In this document: piece by piece, positions 33,045 through 44,919 of the stretch
Layout of the letters: the number at the start of each line of letters is the position of its first letter
Position numbering within the stretch: position 1 is the first letter of the stretch
Assembly: GCA_036250225.1 (NCBI GenBank)
Contig: JAPZLL010000013.1
Span: 558,001-622,000, forward strand
Direction of reading: 5' to 3'
Origin: Cercophora sp. LCS_1
Taxonomy: Eukaryota > Ascomycota > Sordariomycetes > Sordariales > Lasiosphaeriaceae
DNA length: 64,000 nucleotides
Position numbers and translations under genes: made by a program
Notes under the pieces: model-generated
The model's database searches: none
The model's input: the letters and a program-made list of their open reading frames with translations, nothing else
Told to the model about the DNA's origin: nothing

Positions 33045-35697
33045 ATGCCTTACTCTGACGACCTATACTCTTCCTGGGGCCATGACGAGTCAGATGGCGA
33101 GCAGATTGAGGATAGCCTGACTCAACCCGGGCTTTCAGCAACAGATACACAATCCCAACTTCCACAGCATGGCGCCGACGCCGCGTATCTAGATCGGGGG
33201 ATGTCGACGTTGAACGTGGATCTCTATACCTCTGACGATGACGATATCTTCTCTCCTACCGACGGCTATTTTCGGGGAAGCCAAACCGCATCCTCGAGCT
33301 CTCACCCTCCAATTCCATCACCATCCAATGTGTCCAATGTGTCCAATGTGCCCGATGTGCCAAACGTCTGGGTCCAGGACCCATCTCTTCCACAGGAGAG
33401 CACGGCAGAGAGCAAGGCAAGGGAGGCCCGTCAGGGACGAGATCACCACCACACTCCGGTTGAGACAAGTTCGGAGCCTCGAAACGGCCCGCCTCTCGCC
33501 TATCGAAGTGTCCACCCAGTGCTTCACCCCAATCGGGACGCGCACCACTCGTCGTCGTCATCTAGCCGTTCCCCGTATGCTTTGACGACAGCTTCTTATA
33601 CATCGTTTACACCACAGCGGGCTGCATACGACCAGCGCTCCTACATTCCCAACGAAGCACCACCGGCATACACGCCCTCACCCACATCACCACCGACCAC
33701 CCCCCGGAGTCCCAGTCACTCTACGAACTACAGTACCTTTTCTCCCATTGCCCAACTAGCGACGGCCATGGGACGCGAAGAAACCCAGGGCTTGTTGGCC
33801 AATGAGCCACAGAGCATGGGTAGTCCGGAGGATAGCTTCGCTCACACTCGCTCCTGGAGAGATAGGTTCAGCTGCCGTCAACGTCACCGAGGCTGGAGGA
33901 CAGCGAAGGTGATCTTGGTTGGGCTGCTTCTTCTCTTTGTTACTATTGGGTTTTTGTCTGTCGGGATATCGAGTGCACGAACTGAGGTAAGCTCCACGCG
34001 TTCATGCCGTCATCCATTCTTGTTCTGCCCAGCTGTGCATCGACTCTTCAGCATGATTTCAACCAAGAGCCTCGTGAGCCTCGCGTATACGCACATACAC
34101 ACACACATATATATAGCCTGTATCTTGTCAAGCTAACTGCCTGCAGAGCAACCGCCGCTCACGATTCAAGAGACCACCAAGCAACAAGATGCCCTCCGAC
34201 AACAGCTTCAAGTGGGATATTGACAACTGCAAAGACAATCGTATCATCCGGGATCCTCAAACATTTGACTTGTCCTTTGCCCCTGACAAGCAGTTATCCA
34301 TCATCCAGCGTATTGAGAAAAACGATCATTATGAACGCGATGTCGTCAGCGTCTCAGGCACCATCTACTTCCAAAGAGTCAGCTCCGATACCCCTGGACC
34401 GTCAGCCGTCGTCAAGATCATCGTCAACGACGATGCCATCGACGTGGCAGTCGAATGGGACGCAGACAAACAGGCTCTGGATATCACGGTGCCTCGTGCC
34501 ATCCGTTGGGATGAGACTGGCACGCGGCCCTGTGTGAACATTGACGTCATTGTGAGCGTTCCCGAGGATGGGAAGCTCAACAAGCTCAAGGTCGGCGCCG
34601 TCCAACTCAACATCATGCTCCTCGACAACCTCTCGATCGATATTTCAGACCGCGCATTGTTCGAGACGGTTGTCGGGTATATTGTCGCTGCGGCCAGTGG
34701 TGATGCCTCGCATGACAAGGCCCTTTTCGACACAGGCGCCCCTGATTCTTTCCGGCTCCGATCCCGTTATATCCAGGTTGAGACGGTCTCTGCGATGATT
34801 GAGGGTTCCTGGCCATTGTACGATTACCTCAGCTTCCAGTCCATCTCGGGCAACATCAGAGTGGGCATCGAGCCAAAGGAGGCCGACAAGGATGAGCCCA
34901 AGCCCGCCATCCTCAGCTTGCAGGCCTTGTCGGCTCACGTCGACTTTCACGTCCCGATCCACAGCGCCCAGAAAGCATTCGCCCTTTCTCGAGCCTTACC
35001 GCAGACAGACATGCGGGCTGAGACGGTTCTTCCGCCGCGCGACTACCGTCTCAGCATTCACACCACAAGTGGACACATCAAAGGCTCAGCGGCCTTCAGC
35101 TCGATCTGTTCGGTCAAGACCACAAGCGGCAACGTCGCAGTGGACCTCCTCCCAGCCCTGGACTCTAGATTGGCTGAGGATGGAAGCAAGGGGGTCGTGC
35201 TCACGACTGACAGCACTAGCGGGACAAACGACATCGCGGTGCTCGATCCCCTGTGGTTTGATGCTGCCCAGCGGAAGTATGTGGACCTTCCCGCTCTGCC
35301 GCCGCCACCCCCACCGAGGCCAGATAATCCCCCGTACGTCCCCATCAATGATGACGACCCGTACAAGTGGCTGCGCCGCCCGAAGCTGCCCGTCAACCTG
35401 TCTGAGAGCGGCTTGGAAACAGTTGCTGCTAGGCCGTGGAGAAATCTGAACGCTCGTCACAGCACGACATCGGCAAACATGAGGCTACATTACCCTGCGG
35501 TTTGGGAGGGTGCAATCCGCATGACAAGCGTCTCAGGGAAGCTGGATGCCCAGGGAGAGGGGGTCAAGATCATTGAGAACGGCGGGCACTGGGGACAGCG
35601 GAGGTTGGTTGCGAAGAAGGGCGAGGACGGCGGTGGCTCGATTGGTGTGGGCTCCACGAGCGGGAACGTCGCAGTGCTGATCGGCGGGGATTGGTGA
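33045..35697 (+). CDS. Single-pass membrane protein with DUF4097-like beta-solenoid domain
   Basis: Two exons, 33045..33986 and 34147..35697, 830 aa. Residues 1-~280 are a disordered, Ser/Pro/His-rich region. A single hydrophobic segment (VILVGLLLLFVTIGFLSVGI, ~289-310) is preceded by basic residues (RQRHRGWRTAK), predicting a cytosolic N-terminus and an extracytosolic C-terminus. The large C-terminal part shows repeats of the type T(T/S)SG-(H/N/T)-(I/V), for example SISGNIRVG, HTTSGHIKG, KTTSGNVAV, DSTSGTNDI, TSVSGKLDA and GSTSGNVAV. This resembles the DUF4097 adhesin-like fold found in bacterial and fungal cell-surface proteins. Function is unknown. The 160-nt intron (GTAAGC...CTAACTGCCTGCAG) joins the segment just after the membrane helix to RRSRFKRPP in phase 0. 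Its exclusion would end the protein at the membrane, and the second half has a plausible but weaker start of its own (ATG 34189), so a split into two genes is the main alternative. Confidence 0.8.
33328..33366. repeat. Short in-frame tandem repeat (9 bp)
   Basis: Inside the disordered N-terminus, TCCAATGTG-type units repeat about four to five times with drift, coding for SNVSNVSNVPDVPNV. The unit is a multiple of three, so copy-number change would keep the frame. Confidence 0.7.
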
Positions 35698-37341
35698 TTG
35701 CGCTGTTTGGTCTGATGTTTGGGATGTTACGAGATACACGGGAAACGTGCTTGCTTGGAAGGTAATGATGTTATGTGCTAGCAACGATAATGCCATGCTT
35801 TTCTGTTTTGCCTCATGCGCTCAGTTTAGATGCCCTGTGATGTTTGTTTGCCGTGGAGCAACAAGCACTTGCCAGTGGTTGTCATCCGCCATGGTGTTCC
35901 CACGGCGACCGCGGCATGATCTAGACCAGAGCTTGATCTCTGCCCTCGTCACGGATATAAAGTCGGGCTTGTTGCCTGAGCAAAACGACATTACTGTCTT
36001 GATCGGTGTCTAAATCTTGCTCCACCATGATCCTCTTTGGGTTGTGCCCTGTCGACCCCTACACCCGGGTTGACTGGGTTTCACGTATATATATCTACTT
36101 TCTTCAACACACACTCACCAAGTAAAGGCTGGAAGAAGTATCCAACTAGCCAGCTACCAATACGCCGACTCGGGCTGTCGGCTTCTCACCGCTGGGAGCC
36201 GCCGGTGGCTCCCGTCAACACCACGTCCGGAATGCGTACCGGAACAGTTACAGCAGGCTGTCCGGGGGGCGATGGAGATGCTCCCGACGCTAACAGCATT
36301 GCCCTGAATGCAGCGGAGGTCAACATCAGGCGACATTCATCTCCGCTTGCCTGGCAACATACGGCTCACCACACCGTCGTCACCGCCAACGACGACCTTG
36401 TCCGGTCCAACCAACCGACCTGAGTCTTCCAACACGGGGACGAAGGCTGGCCGGGAATGATGGGGCAGCTTCGGCAGATGAAACGACTGTCCAACCAAAC
36501 CCACCTGCATCTTTCTTCACCACAGAATCACACAATGGCCACCCAAGCTGGGTGAGGGACAAGTCGCTTGAACAGACCGGGACGGGTGTTGATCGCACGA
36601 CATCCCGTACATCTCTCTTTGTTAGCAACATACTGCTTTGGAGAGAGCTGATGCACAATGGGAAACTGTTTGTGCGTCCTGGGAGACGGGACAGCGCACC
36701 GACGGACTGGCCGTCCCAACTCACCACACCGCTATGGAAATAGGAGGGCCTACGCAACAGGCTTGCTCTCCAGACGAGATCTAGCATTATTAAAGGCCAT
36801 ACAAGCTGCTTCACCAACCGGCTGCCGGCGGCGACCGAGGTCGGCACCAAGAAGCTTCTTGACCGGAGCCGGGCGACAACGGCGTTGACCTGGGATGACA
36901 ATTTCTTGGTCCACCCACCAACTATGGCCTCGTTGAGCTCACCATTTTCTGTCTCAAGAGGCGTTTGCCGAGCAGTCAGTTTGCTCGGTCATATATATTT
37001 CACTTTTCTGTGTTCCTCTCCCCACCGGCCGGTCCCATGACTTGTCGACACACTGATGCACAAGGAAAAGCGAGGCTGGCTAGTCTTCCCGTCCAATCTG
37101 TGAAATGACAACCGCGGGCGTCCCGTGCTTCATATCAGCCTGCCAGCCCCGGAAGCTGAGATTAAGCATAAATGTTTGCTGGCGCCCAAAGACGCCATTT
37201 TGACTTTGCTGGCCCGACATCGACCGAGCAAAGCCAGCATCTCTCGGCTTCGGCGTCAGACGGTTCAACTGATGGGAGCCAAAGTCAACAACTTATCGGT
37301 GTTTCTTTCTTTTTTTTTTCCTGAGGATATCATCCGAGAGC
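35698..37341. other. Intergenic region before the disordered-protein gene
   Basis: About 1.6 kb between two same-strand genes. It includes a (TA)n-like stretch near 36085-36097 and a poly-T run at 37310-37320 just before the next start codon. No domain-bearing frame is seen, and I could not support any tRNA. Confidence 0.4.
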
Positions 37342-39306
37342 ATGTTGCCTGCTCGCCGCTCACCTGTCACCGAAGACGCTGAAAAGCGTTTGCGCGCTGC
37401 TGTTGTCAAATCGATCGAGGAGTTCCAAGTTGCTCTTGGCGATATAACTCGTGAGAATTCCCTTCCCTGCCTGAGATGTCGAGAGTGGCCCTGCTGACTG
37501 AGATAGGGGGCTATGACTTTCCCCAACTAACATCACCGGTCAGACATCTCTACGTCGGCGGGAGTGATCGAGCGGGCTTTGGTTATGGCACTGCCCAAAA
37601 CTCGGGAAGGGGCAATGGCGGGCATGATGCCCTCGGGATTTCGAGCGAGGAGACCATCACGCCCATCGCCAAACCTCCCGGGCCCGGAAGAGTGCTGATA
37701 GGCAGGCACGGCAACAACGGTCGGGTGACAAGCCCAGAGGACGGGGAGAGTGTCGACTACCGCCGTGGAAACCATCATCAGAGAGGGTCGCCAGGACACA
37801 GCTACCGGCGTGGTCCAAATCGGCCGCCTGGCTCCCCGGCCTTTGCTGCCCGGAGGGAATTCGGTTCGCCGGCCCTACGGTCTGGTCGTTTGCCAGACAT
37901 TGATGAGCACCGGATGCACCACCATGTGGCCACCCCATCCAGTTCCATGACTCGTTTCTCTGGCAGCTCTCAAACCGGCTGGGAAGATGACTGCCAACAA
38001 CACCCAGACTGGTTCCAACAAAGACTAGACCACCTGGGCCATGGCCCCATGGCTTCACAACCCTGTGCCCCCGAGCACCAAAGATCGCCGGACATATCCC
38101 TGTTGAACAGAACCACACCCCCCTCAACCCACAACAGCCCAGGCCTCACCGTTCGAAACGCCCACAAAAATCCAAGTCCAAGCGGCTTACTTCTTCAAAA
38201 CCCCGCCAACCTTGTGCCTCCAAACCTTGTTCCTCCCCCAACACCGCCACCGAACCAAGGTTTCGGTACTGACGACATGGCTGAAACTCCTCCTCCAACC
38301 ACGCTGCAAAGCAGCAAGAACCCCCTTGGCGAAGACATGCCAGCCCGCCCGCGGCCCGTTGCCGCCCAGTCCGCGCCTGCTGTGCCCATGGAGGCCAGTC
38401 GGGCTTCTTCTCCTGCCCGGGGCGCGATCCCCTCAACCGCCTCGCTCCCTGTCACCAAGAACCGGGCCTCGGAGAGAGGGAACCGCCTCCAGCGCCGCTC
38501 TAAGAATGCGTCTGTGTCTGGTTCGCCAGGTCCTGTCATCGCGCCCCCGGGCCATCTCGAGCCGAACAATCCCCATGGGTACCCTGCGCCGCCTCCGTTC
38601 CGTAAGTCCCCTCCTCAAAACTGGCAAGACCAAGAAGCTGACAGCCCAGAGCACAACTGGCGCAACCCAAACCGCAGAGCGGCGTTTGGCTCCGTTGATC
38701 CCCGTCGAGCCTGGCGCGCGAGCCCCCTCGGTTCGCCCGTCGGATTGGTCCCGGGTCCCGCGAACACTGGAGCAAGCACGAGACTGACCGTCAACACGGG
38801 CGGCATCTCGAGCACCGCGGACGTTATAAACCGGCGTGGGTATACCCAGCCAAGCCGTGGCGACATTGCTAACGCGGAAAACAACAGCACCCTCAATGGC
38901 GGCGACTTCGACCGCCACCAGTCCCACCACTCCTTTCACTCCCATGTCGGGAATGAGTCCCACCGAGGCAGAGCACGCGACTGGTAAGAAGCCATTCGGG
39001 TTCAGCCCAGAGAGCGAGGGAAGGTTTTGATCTCCGTGTCTAGGAATGTGTCCGGCGAAACCTACCGTCATCCACGAGACCATGCCGGTGCAGATTGTTC
39101 GCGGACAGTTTGCCTACTTTGACCACGCCAGCATGCCTGATCATGACTTGGTACCTGCTGGAGGCTTCGGAGGGGTGGTGGACCATGGCGTTATGGATGC
39201 AGAGCAGGCCGAGGTTGCTCTGCGGGATGATTCGCGACTTACCGTCATGATTGATCGCGGGTTTGACGTTTCTTTTGGCGCTGAGAAGAAGGAGCGCAAG
39301 GGATAA
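37342..39306 (+). CDS. Disordered protein of unknown function (tentative five-exon model)
   Basis: Proposed exons 37342..37450, 37507..38601, 38650..38835, 38888..38983, 39044..39306 (582 aa); all introns are phase 1 and the frame is continuous. The N-terminus (SPVTEDAEKRLRAAVVKSIEEF, through ALGDIT) looks helical. The middle is Pro/Ser/Gly/Arg-rich. The end is more ordered (IHETMPVQIVRGQFAYFDH, through LTVMIDRGFDVSFGAEKKE). I do not recognise the family. Strong signals: donor GTAAGT at 38602, branch GCTAAC before the acceptor at 38887, and donor GTAAGA at 38984, which links the Thr/Ser/Pro-rich end of exon 4 to the last exon. Weak point: intron 1. The best acceptor signal (branch CAACTAAC, CAG at 37543) leads to a frame that stops after ~50 residues; the model uses the weaker acceptor TAG at 37506. 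The intron 38602-38649 is a multiple of three and open, so its retention would also give a protein. Confidence 0.5.
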
Positions 39307-40027
39307 TTTTTTTTTGATGCATTTTTCGTTGCGATTTATGAGTTTAATCGTAGCCGAATCTCATCATGCTTCTTTCTCCCGACAACCAGGAACGAATGCA
39401 GTCAGTTGGAGGCTGGAGTTGTCGGTTGCGTCCGAGTTCCGAGACATCAGGGTTCGGTTAATTGCGGCGCTCGTCGAGCGCGCGCCACTCCTCCTGTAGA
39501 TCTGGGGGTGCTAGCGTCCGTTCGCGAACAAGGGCCTTGTGGCTTTTGTTTGCCGTTGTCTTCCAGGTTCGGGAGGTCACAATGGCCCCTCCTGCTGCTG
39601 CACCTCATCGCATTCGGTGACGCATGCGCGGAGGGTAGCTTGGCTGTTATTTTTAACGACACAGAAACCCCCGGAGAAGAAGCCCGTTTGTGCTCAACGG
39701 GCAGCGGCTGCCAAATTCAGCCGTAAGTCTGCTGCAGGCGAATCTTGGTCCTTGGGGAGCCTTCCGGCCTCGTCGTCAACCAATTCCCAGCTTCTCCGTA
39801 ACCATTTTACTTTTCTGTCGCGACGATCCAGTTCGCCTTGTCTACCCGCCAATCATATTGCCAAGCAACGACCTCAACGGTCAACCATCCCGGTTCTTCC
39901 AACATCCCAGCATCCCCATTCCTTGGCTTGTCTCCTTGTGCCTGTCAACGTCGTCTCTCGAGCTTCCCTCGTTGCCCGTCCCTTCACGTCGGCGCATGAC
40001 TGTAATCCCGCCGCCCTCGTCTGCGCC
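39307..40027. other. Intergenic region before the WDR48-type gene
   Basis: About 720 bp. After the stop codon there is a T-run (39307-39316). 39780-40027 is C/T-rich leader of the next gene. No other feature is supported. Confidence 0.45.
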
Positions 40028-43000
40028 ATGGCCAAGAAGGCTCGCCAAAGGATAAGCTATGGTTCGTCTCCTGTTCTGCCTGCCTGTCTGACTGCGTCTG
40101 TCCGCCGCCATGCAGCAAAACCCCGCACAACGAATTGTCGTCGCAAGCGGCGCGGAAACTCAATTGCATTTACCTGCCTGTCGCGTGACATCATGAACTG
40201 ACAGCTTTCCCGTTCCAGTCCTCGAGCTTCCCAACTCGTCCCCAGGCGGCCACCGGCTTGGCGTCAATGGCCTAGCCGTTGACCGCGACAACGCTATCCT
40301 GTGAGCTCTTGGCCCGGCGCGCGCGCTCTTGTCCTTCGTGCTAACCAGCCGACCAGCTACTCGGGCGGCCGCGATGGAGTCATCTGCGCGTGGAATCTAG
40401 ACCGCGAACTCCTCACTCCCCATTCCTCCGTCGTCGATACGCAGCCCAACGGGCGACCGAAACCCGCCACGCGCTTCCGAGTCCAGACCCAGGCGCACAC
40501 ACACTGGATCAACGACATTGCCCTCGCCCAAAATCACAGCGCTGTGGTCTCGGCCTCGTCAGATCTTCTCGTCAAGGTATGGCGCCCGCTGGGCGGCGAC
40601 AACAAGGAACCTGCGACCATTGGGCAACATGCCGACTATGTCAAGTGCGTCGCGACGCCGAACCAGGCCACCAGCTGGGTTGCCTCGGGCGGGCTGGATC
40701 GCAAAATCTACTTGTGGGATCTGGCAGGTGGCGGCAAGACAATGGAGATTGATGTGAGCGGGGAGGATGTCCAAGAGAAGGGGAGCGTGTACGCGCTCAG
40801 CGTCAACACTGGAATACTTGCCAGTGGTGGTCCCGAGAGCATTGTACGGCTGTGGGACCCCAAGACAGGCAAGAGGATTACAAAGTTTGTGGGGCACACG
40901 GACAACATACGGGCGATTTTGGTCAACGAGAAGGGGGATATGGTGTTGACGGCCAGCTCAGACCAGACGGTCAAGGTGTGGAGTGTGACGGCAGGGCGCT
41001 GCATGCATACGTTGACGATGCATAGCGACAGCGTGTGGTCATTGTACTCGGATGACCCCGAGCTCGGGGTTTTCTACAGCAGTGACCGATCTGGACTGGT
41101 GGTCAAGACGGATGTTAGGGGGACGGTGGGCGAGCTGGACGACGGGCTATCACTCGCGGTTGCACAGGAGAACGAGGGAGTCAGCAAGGTTGTGGCGGTG
41201 GAGAATGCTGTGTGGACAGCGACTTCAAGGTCCTCGATCAATCGTTGGGCGAACGTGGATACTAGTGCGGACATCCAGCTGCCTGAGGTGTTCAAGCAGC
41301 ACCGGGCGTCCATCGTCACAACAAGGAGTCGGGAGAGTTCCATATTGGGGAGTCCATCCCCTCCACCGGTGGTTAATGGGTCGGCGAGGAAGCAAATTCC
41401 GGCCAAGTCGATCCTCCGGATATCGAACACGGCGTCCTTTCCACCCGCGATACCCAAGGATGAGGATGAGTCGCCAGATGGTCTTTCAGGAAAGACATCG
41501 GAGATTCTGGCAGAGCCGGCGAGCAGCGCTGGGGTTGAGCCGGTTCATCAACTACCAGAAGAGACGATCGAGGGCCAGTTTGGTTTGGTCAAGCACCGTC
41601 TGCTGAATGACAGGAGGAGAGTCCTGACGCTGGATACCGCCGGTGACGTTTTGTTGTGGGATTTGATTAAGGTTGGTTGAAATTCCATGTCTTGTGAGCT
41701 ATCGTTGACGTTTGCAAGTGCCGAACAATCCAGAGCTTCGGGAAATGCCATCTCGAGGACATAGAGCCCGAGGTCAACACTAGAGAGGCGGTTGCCCCAT
41801 GGTGCTCGATAGATACGAGCTCTGGGAACCTGACGGTTGTGCTGGAGCCCTTTAACTGCTTTGATGCCGAGATGTACGCAGACGAACTGACGCTGGAGGA
41901 ACCTGTAGAGTTTCGGGATGATCAGAGGAGTATGCTCCCCAATGTCTTGACTTGGCTGTGCTGACGACGGATAGTAAACCTTGGGAAATGGGTGCTCCGA
42001 TATTTGTTCGCTAGCCTCATCGACGAAGAGATCCGGCGTGACGAGGCGTTTAGGCACAAACTAAACCAAGCGGTGGAGAAGCGGATCACTGCAGGGCGCC
42101 CTACCATGGCAATCGCGATCCCACCACCCGTAGGATGGCCAACAGACTCACCAGGCACTACGCCACGCCCTAACGGGGTTTATGCGCCGGTCACACCGGG
42201 GTTTGCGATAGGAGTAGCTACCCCGGGGTCGCCGCTGACCCATGCTGGGGACGGGCTCACTACACCACTCAGCCCTCTGGACAAGCGGCAGTCTGCCACG
42301 AGCAGGCCCTCGCAGGAGCGCGAAGACTATTTCTCTGACGCGATAGCATCCCCCGATGCCACTCCTAGCACAGCAATCGCCCAGACACCCGCGGCTGCTC
42401 CGCCAGAGGAGAAACCGGCCAAGCCCACTGGGGAGACCAAGGAAAAGGAGAAGGAAAAAGACAAGGACAATGGCAAGTCACCAAGCACACCCTTTGGCAA
42501 GAAGTTCCGCATGGGCATGTCCTTTGGGAGCAAGAAATTGGGCCGATCCGCCTCGACGGCCGAGCCCACGAAGCCTACGGTTGTTGATGAAAAGGCCGAG
42601 GAATCCGAATCGTCTTCCAACCACGAAAAGGAGTTTGAAGACAGCTTCCTCGGGGTGGTCCAGAAGATGCGCAACGAGTACGAGAAGCAGCTTGCCGAAA
42701 ATCCCGAGACGCTCATCGAGACAAGGATCTGCCCCAGCCTGCCGAATGACACCCCTGTGCTGAAGCTACCGCCCGGGACAAAGGTGATTCTCCAGGAAGA
42801 AACGTCTGGTGGTTCGGCCGAGCTTTACCGCGGTACGGTGGAGACGGTAGGGCAGGACGCCGACATCATTGAGCAGCGAGGACCGCAGTGGCTGGGCGAG
42901 GTGTTGCTGCTGAATGCGATCCCGCAAAAAGACCCGGTCAAGGTGTCGTTTGTGCTGTATCCATACCAGGACAAGCTGCCTGCGATTGCGGTGGCGGACG

Positions 43001-43360
43001 GGAACAACAGGCTCAATGCTAACAGGATGTTGAGAGTCAAGAAGATCTTGGCCTACATCGCCGAGCGGATTGATCCTGTGCCCGAGGGAGAAGAGCCGGA
43101 TCCGAACGCTCTGCGGCCAGAAGAGTATTTGGAGTTGTACTGTAATGAACAGGTAAGACTCTTTGTCATGTGGTTGGTACATTTGCTAACAGACACAGCT
43201 GTTACCAAACACGATGAGCCTAGCAACACTCCGTGCACATGTCTGGAAGGGAGGCAATGACATTGTGTTGCACTACAAGGCCAACGGCAGGAAAGAAATC
43301 CCGATGCCGCCACCTCCTACGGAGCATGAGACCCCGCAGGTCCCCGCGTCGACGAGCTAG
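40028..43360 (+). CDS. duf1: WDR48/UAF1 (Duf1)-type WD40 protein
   Basis: Six exons: 40028..40061, 40219..40300, 40357..41671, 41734..41929, 41975..43152, 43199..43360 (988 aa). It starts MAKKARQRISYVLELPN. WD40 repeats run from ~30 to ~480 (LYSGGRDGVICAWNLD, HWINDIALA, VVSASSDLLVKVW, WVASGGLDRKIYLWDL, LASGGPESIVRLWDP, MVLTASSDQTVKVW, VLLWDL). The C-terminal WDR48 region (DUF3337) shows NCFDAEMYADEL, LGKWVLRYLF, FVLYPYQD and LNANRMLRVKKILAYIAERI, separated by a disordered acidic/Lys-rich insert (~600-760). In animals WDR48 activates the deubiquitinases USP1, USP12 and USP46; in yeast Duf1 binds Ubp9 and Ubp13 (known). A similar role here is inferred. Three splices are dictated by family motifs: LYSGG, DDQRINLGKW and EQLLPN. 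It converges on pet8, 194 bp away. Confidence 0.93.
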
Positions 43361-43554
43361 AGGAATCGGCGAGATGAAGAAAGGCTGGCGCGTTTACGTT
43401 TGTATTGGCATGTTCAAGAGCGACGTCGATAGGGGTATATGTCTATATGCATGTCACCAGCGCTTGCTCTATATGTACATATGGGGGAGAGAACCGTATG
43501 GGCTCTCTAGCGTCAACCAGCACCGCTAACAAGTATAATAATGTACAAGCGACG

Positions 43555-44442
43555 TTATGATAACTCCACCTCTTTTGGTCTCCCTTTCTCCATCGTATTG
43601 ACAACCCACTGGTAACTCCCCAGGAAGATGGCGCCCCCTATGCTGATCCACATAACCCTCGGCCCCACCCCAGAGAAAAACGGCTGTATCCCTCCCTCGT
43701 TGACAACGCCCCTAACAACCTGAAGCACACTCTGCCTCTCCCGGCTCAACATCACCCTCGTTTTGATCACATCCAACGGCGTCGTCACCCCCGCCGCCAC
43801 CGCACCGGCCAAACTCCCATACACCGCACTCTCGCCCGCACTCACCTCCCCCGACCCCGTCGCCATATCCCCAAACAAGCCCCGTCCATTCTGTTCCCTC
43901 CTCTCCCGTCCCCACCGCTTCAACCCCTCCCACATCGGAAACTGCAACACCGTAAACGGCACCTCCCGCATAACCGTAATCCCCCACCCGCGATACAACT
44001 CCCTCCACATGCCCACCCACCCCACCTTCTCCCTCGCCTGTAGTATCGCAAGCAAGCTCCGCAACGAGCTCCCGCCGTGCTGCCCCGCCTGCGCCCTTTG
44101 CTTGACCACTTCTGTGGGAACCCTAACCGCGCACGCAGCAATCTCACCCAGTGACGCCGCTGCCATGTGTTCCACCGGTGTGCTCCTGCGATTAGGGCCA
44201 GAGAGGGACGATTTCGTGGCTTCGTAGGTCGAGAAAAAAAAGGCTGCGCCGGGGGCGGAGCCGACGACGGCTGAGCCGACGCCTCGGTAGATGCCCCGGA
44301 AGCCGCCGGATGCGAAGAAGCCGGCCGAGGACTGGAGGCGTGTTTTGAGCGTGTCGAGGGGGAAGAGGGAGAGGTCGACTGTTGTGCCTGCCAGGGCGCC
44401 TGCTAGGAGGGCTGTGCGGTAGGGGGTTTCGGAGGGGGACAT
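43555..44442 (-). CDS. pet8: Mitochondrial S-adenosylmethionine carrier
   Basis: Intronless, 295 aa. Mitochondrial carrier family with three repeats: PLDTLKTRLQ (~28-37), PTEVVKQRAQ (~108-117) and PLDVIKTRVM (~222-231). Other blocks match the Pet8/SAMC subfamily: GFFASGGFRGIYRGVGSAVVG, VGSAPGAAFFF, ASLGEIAACAVRVP, MREVPFTVLQFPMWE and FFSGVGPRVMWISIGGAIFLG. Pet8 exchanges cytosolic S-adenosylmethionine for mitochondrial S-adenosylhomocysteine, feeding methylation, biotin and lipoate synthesis and CoQ methylation in the matrix (known for yeast). The length is about that of the yeast protein, with a slightly extended hydrophilic loop after the fourth helix (GRERREQNGRGLFGD). It is divergent from tilS across a 477-bp interval. 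Confidence 0.95.
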   Translation of the reverse strand: MSPSETPYRTALLAGALAGTTVDLSLFPLDTLKTRLQSSAGFFASGGFRGIYRGVGSAVVGSAPGAAFFFSTYEATKSSLSGPNRRSTPVEHMAAASLGEIAACAVRVPTEVVKQRAQAGQHGGSSLRSLLAILQAREKVGWVGMWRELYRGWGITVMREVPFTVLQFPMWEGLKRWGRERREQNGRGLFGDMATGSGEVSAGESAVYGSLAGAVAAGVTTPLDVIKTRVMLSRERQSVLQVVRGVVNEGGIQPFFSGVGPRVMWISIGGAIFLGSYQWVVNTMEKGRPKEVELS

Positions 44443-44919
44443 TGCTGCTTCGGGCTGCCCCCGGGGATTGGGTGCGGCAGTCGGCGAGGTCGGGTTGGTA
44501 GGAGGAGGATGGTTGAAGTGGGTGGATTAAGGACCGCTTAGGTAGGTAGGTAGGTAGGTAGGTAGGTAGGCGGGTTATTGCGGCGGAAGCATTGGCATGG
44601 CGAATTGGGTTATTTGCGCGGCCTTGTTGGTGGTTTTCGGCTGGGCGTGACAAACAACCCTCTTCCGCGAATTTTTGTCACCGTTGAGCCAAAACATCTC
44701 CGTTGCCGGCGGCAAGGGGCTTGAAGCGAGCGATGGACCCTGTGAGGTCATGGGCCTGGCTTGGCGACAGGGATTAGGGACCAAAAAAAAAAGCTTGGGC
44801 CCCCCTTGCTCCACCATTCGATTCGAGATCGGATTTTGTATGGGCCTTTTTTTTTGGTTCGCTTTTGCGAGGCATGAAGTTTTGTTTGAGGCTTCTCGGC
44901 GCCGACAACATATGATGGA
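44443..44919. promoter_or_regulatory. Shared divergent promoter of pet8 and tilS
   Basis: 477 bp between two start codons pointing away from each other. It carries a (GGTA)n microsatellite (44541-44570) on the pet8 side, A-runs near 44784-44792 and T-runs near 44849-44855. On the tilS side are two short upstream ORFs (44874-44915 and 44912-44923). Confidence 0.55.
44541..44570. repeat. (GGTA)n microsatellite
   Basis: About seven and a half perfect copies of GGTA, 100-130 bases upstream of the pet8 start codon, in its probable 5' leader or core promoter. Confidence 0.9.

Noticed and set aside
38433..39083. 216-codon minus-strand open frame
   Set aside because: Low-complexity antisense of the disordered-protein gene; + strand splice signals are consistent and explain the region.
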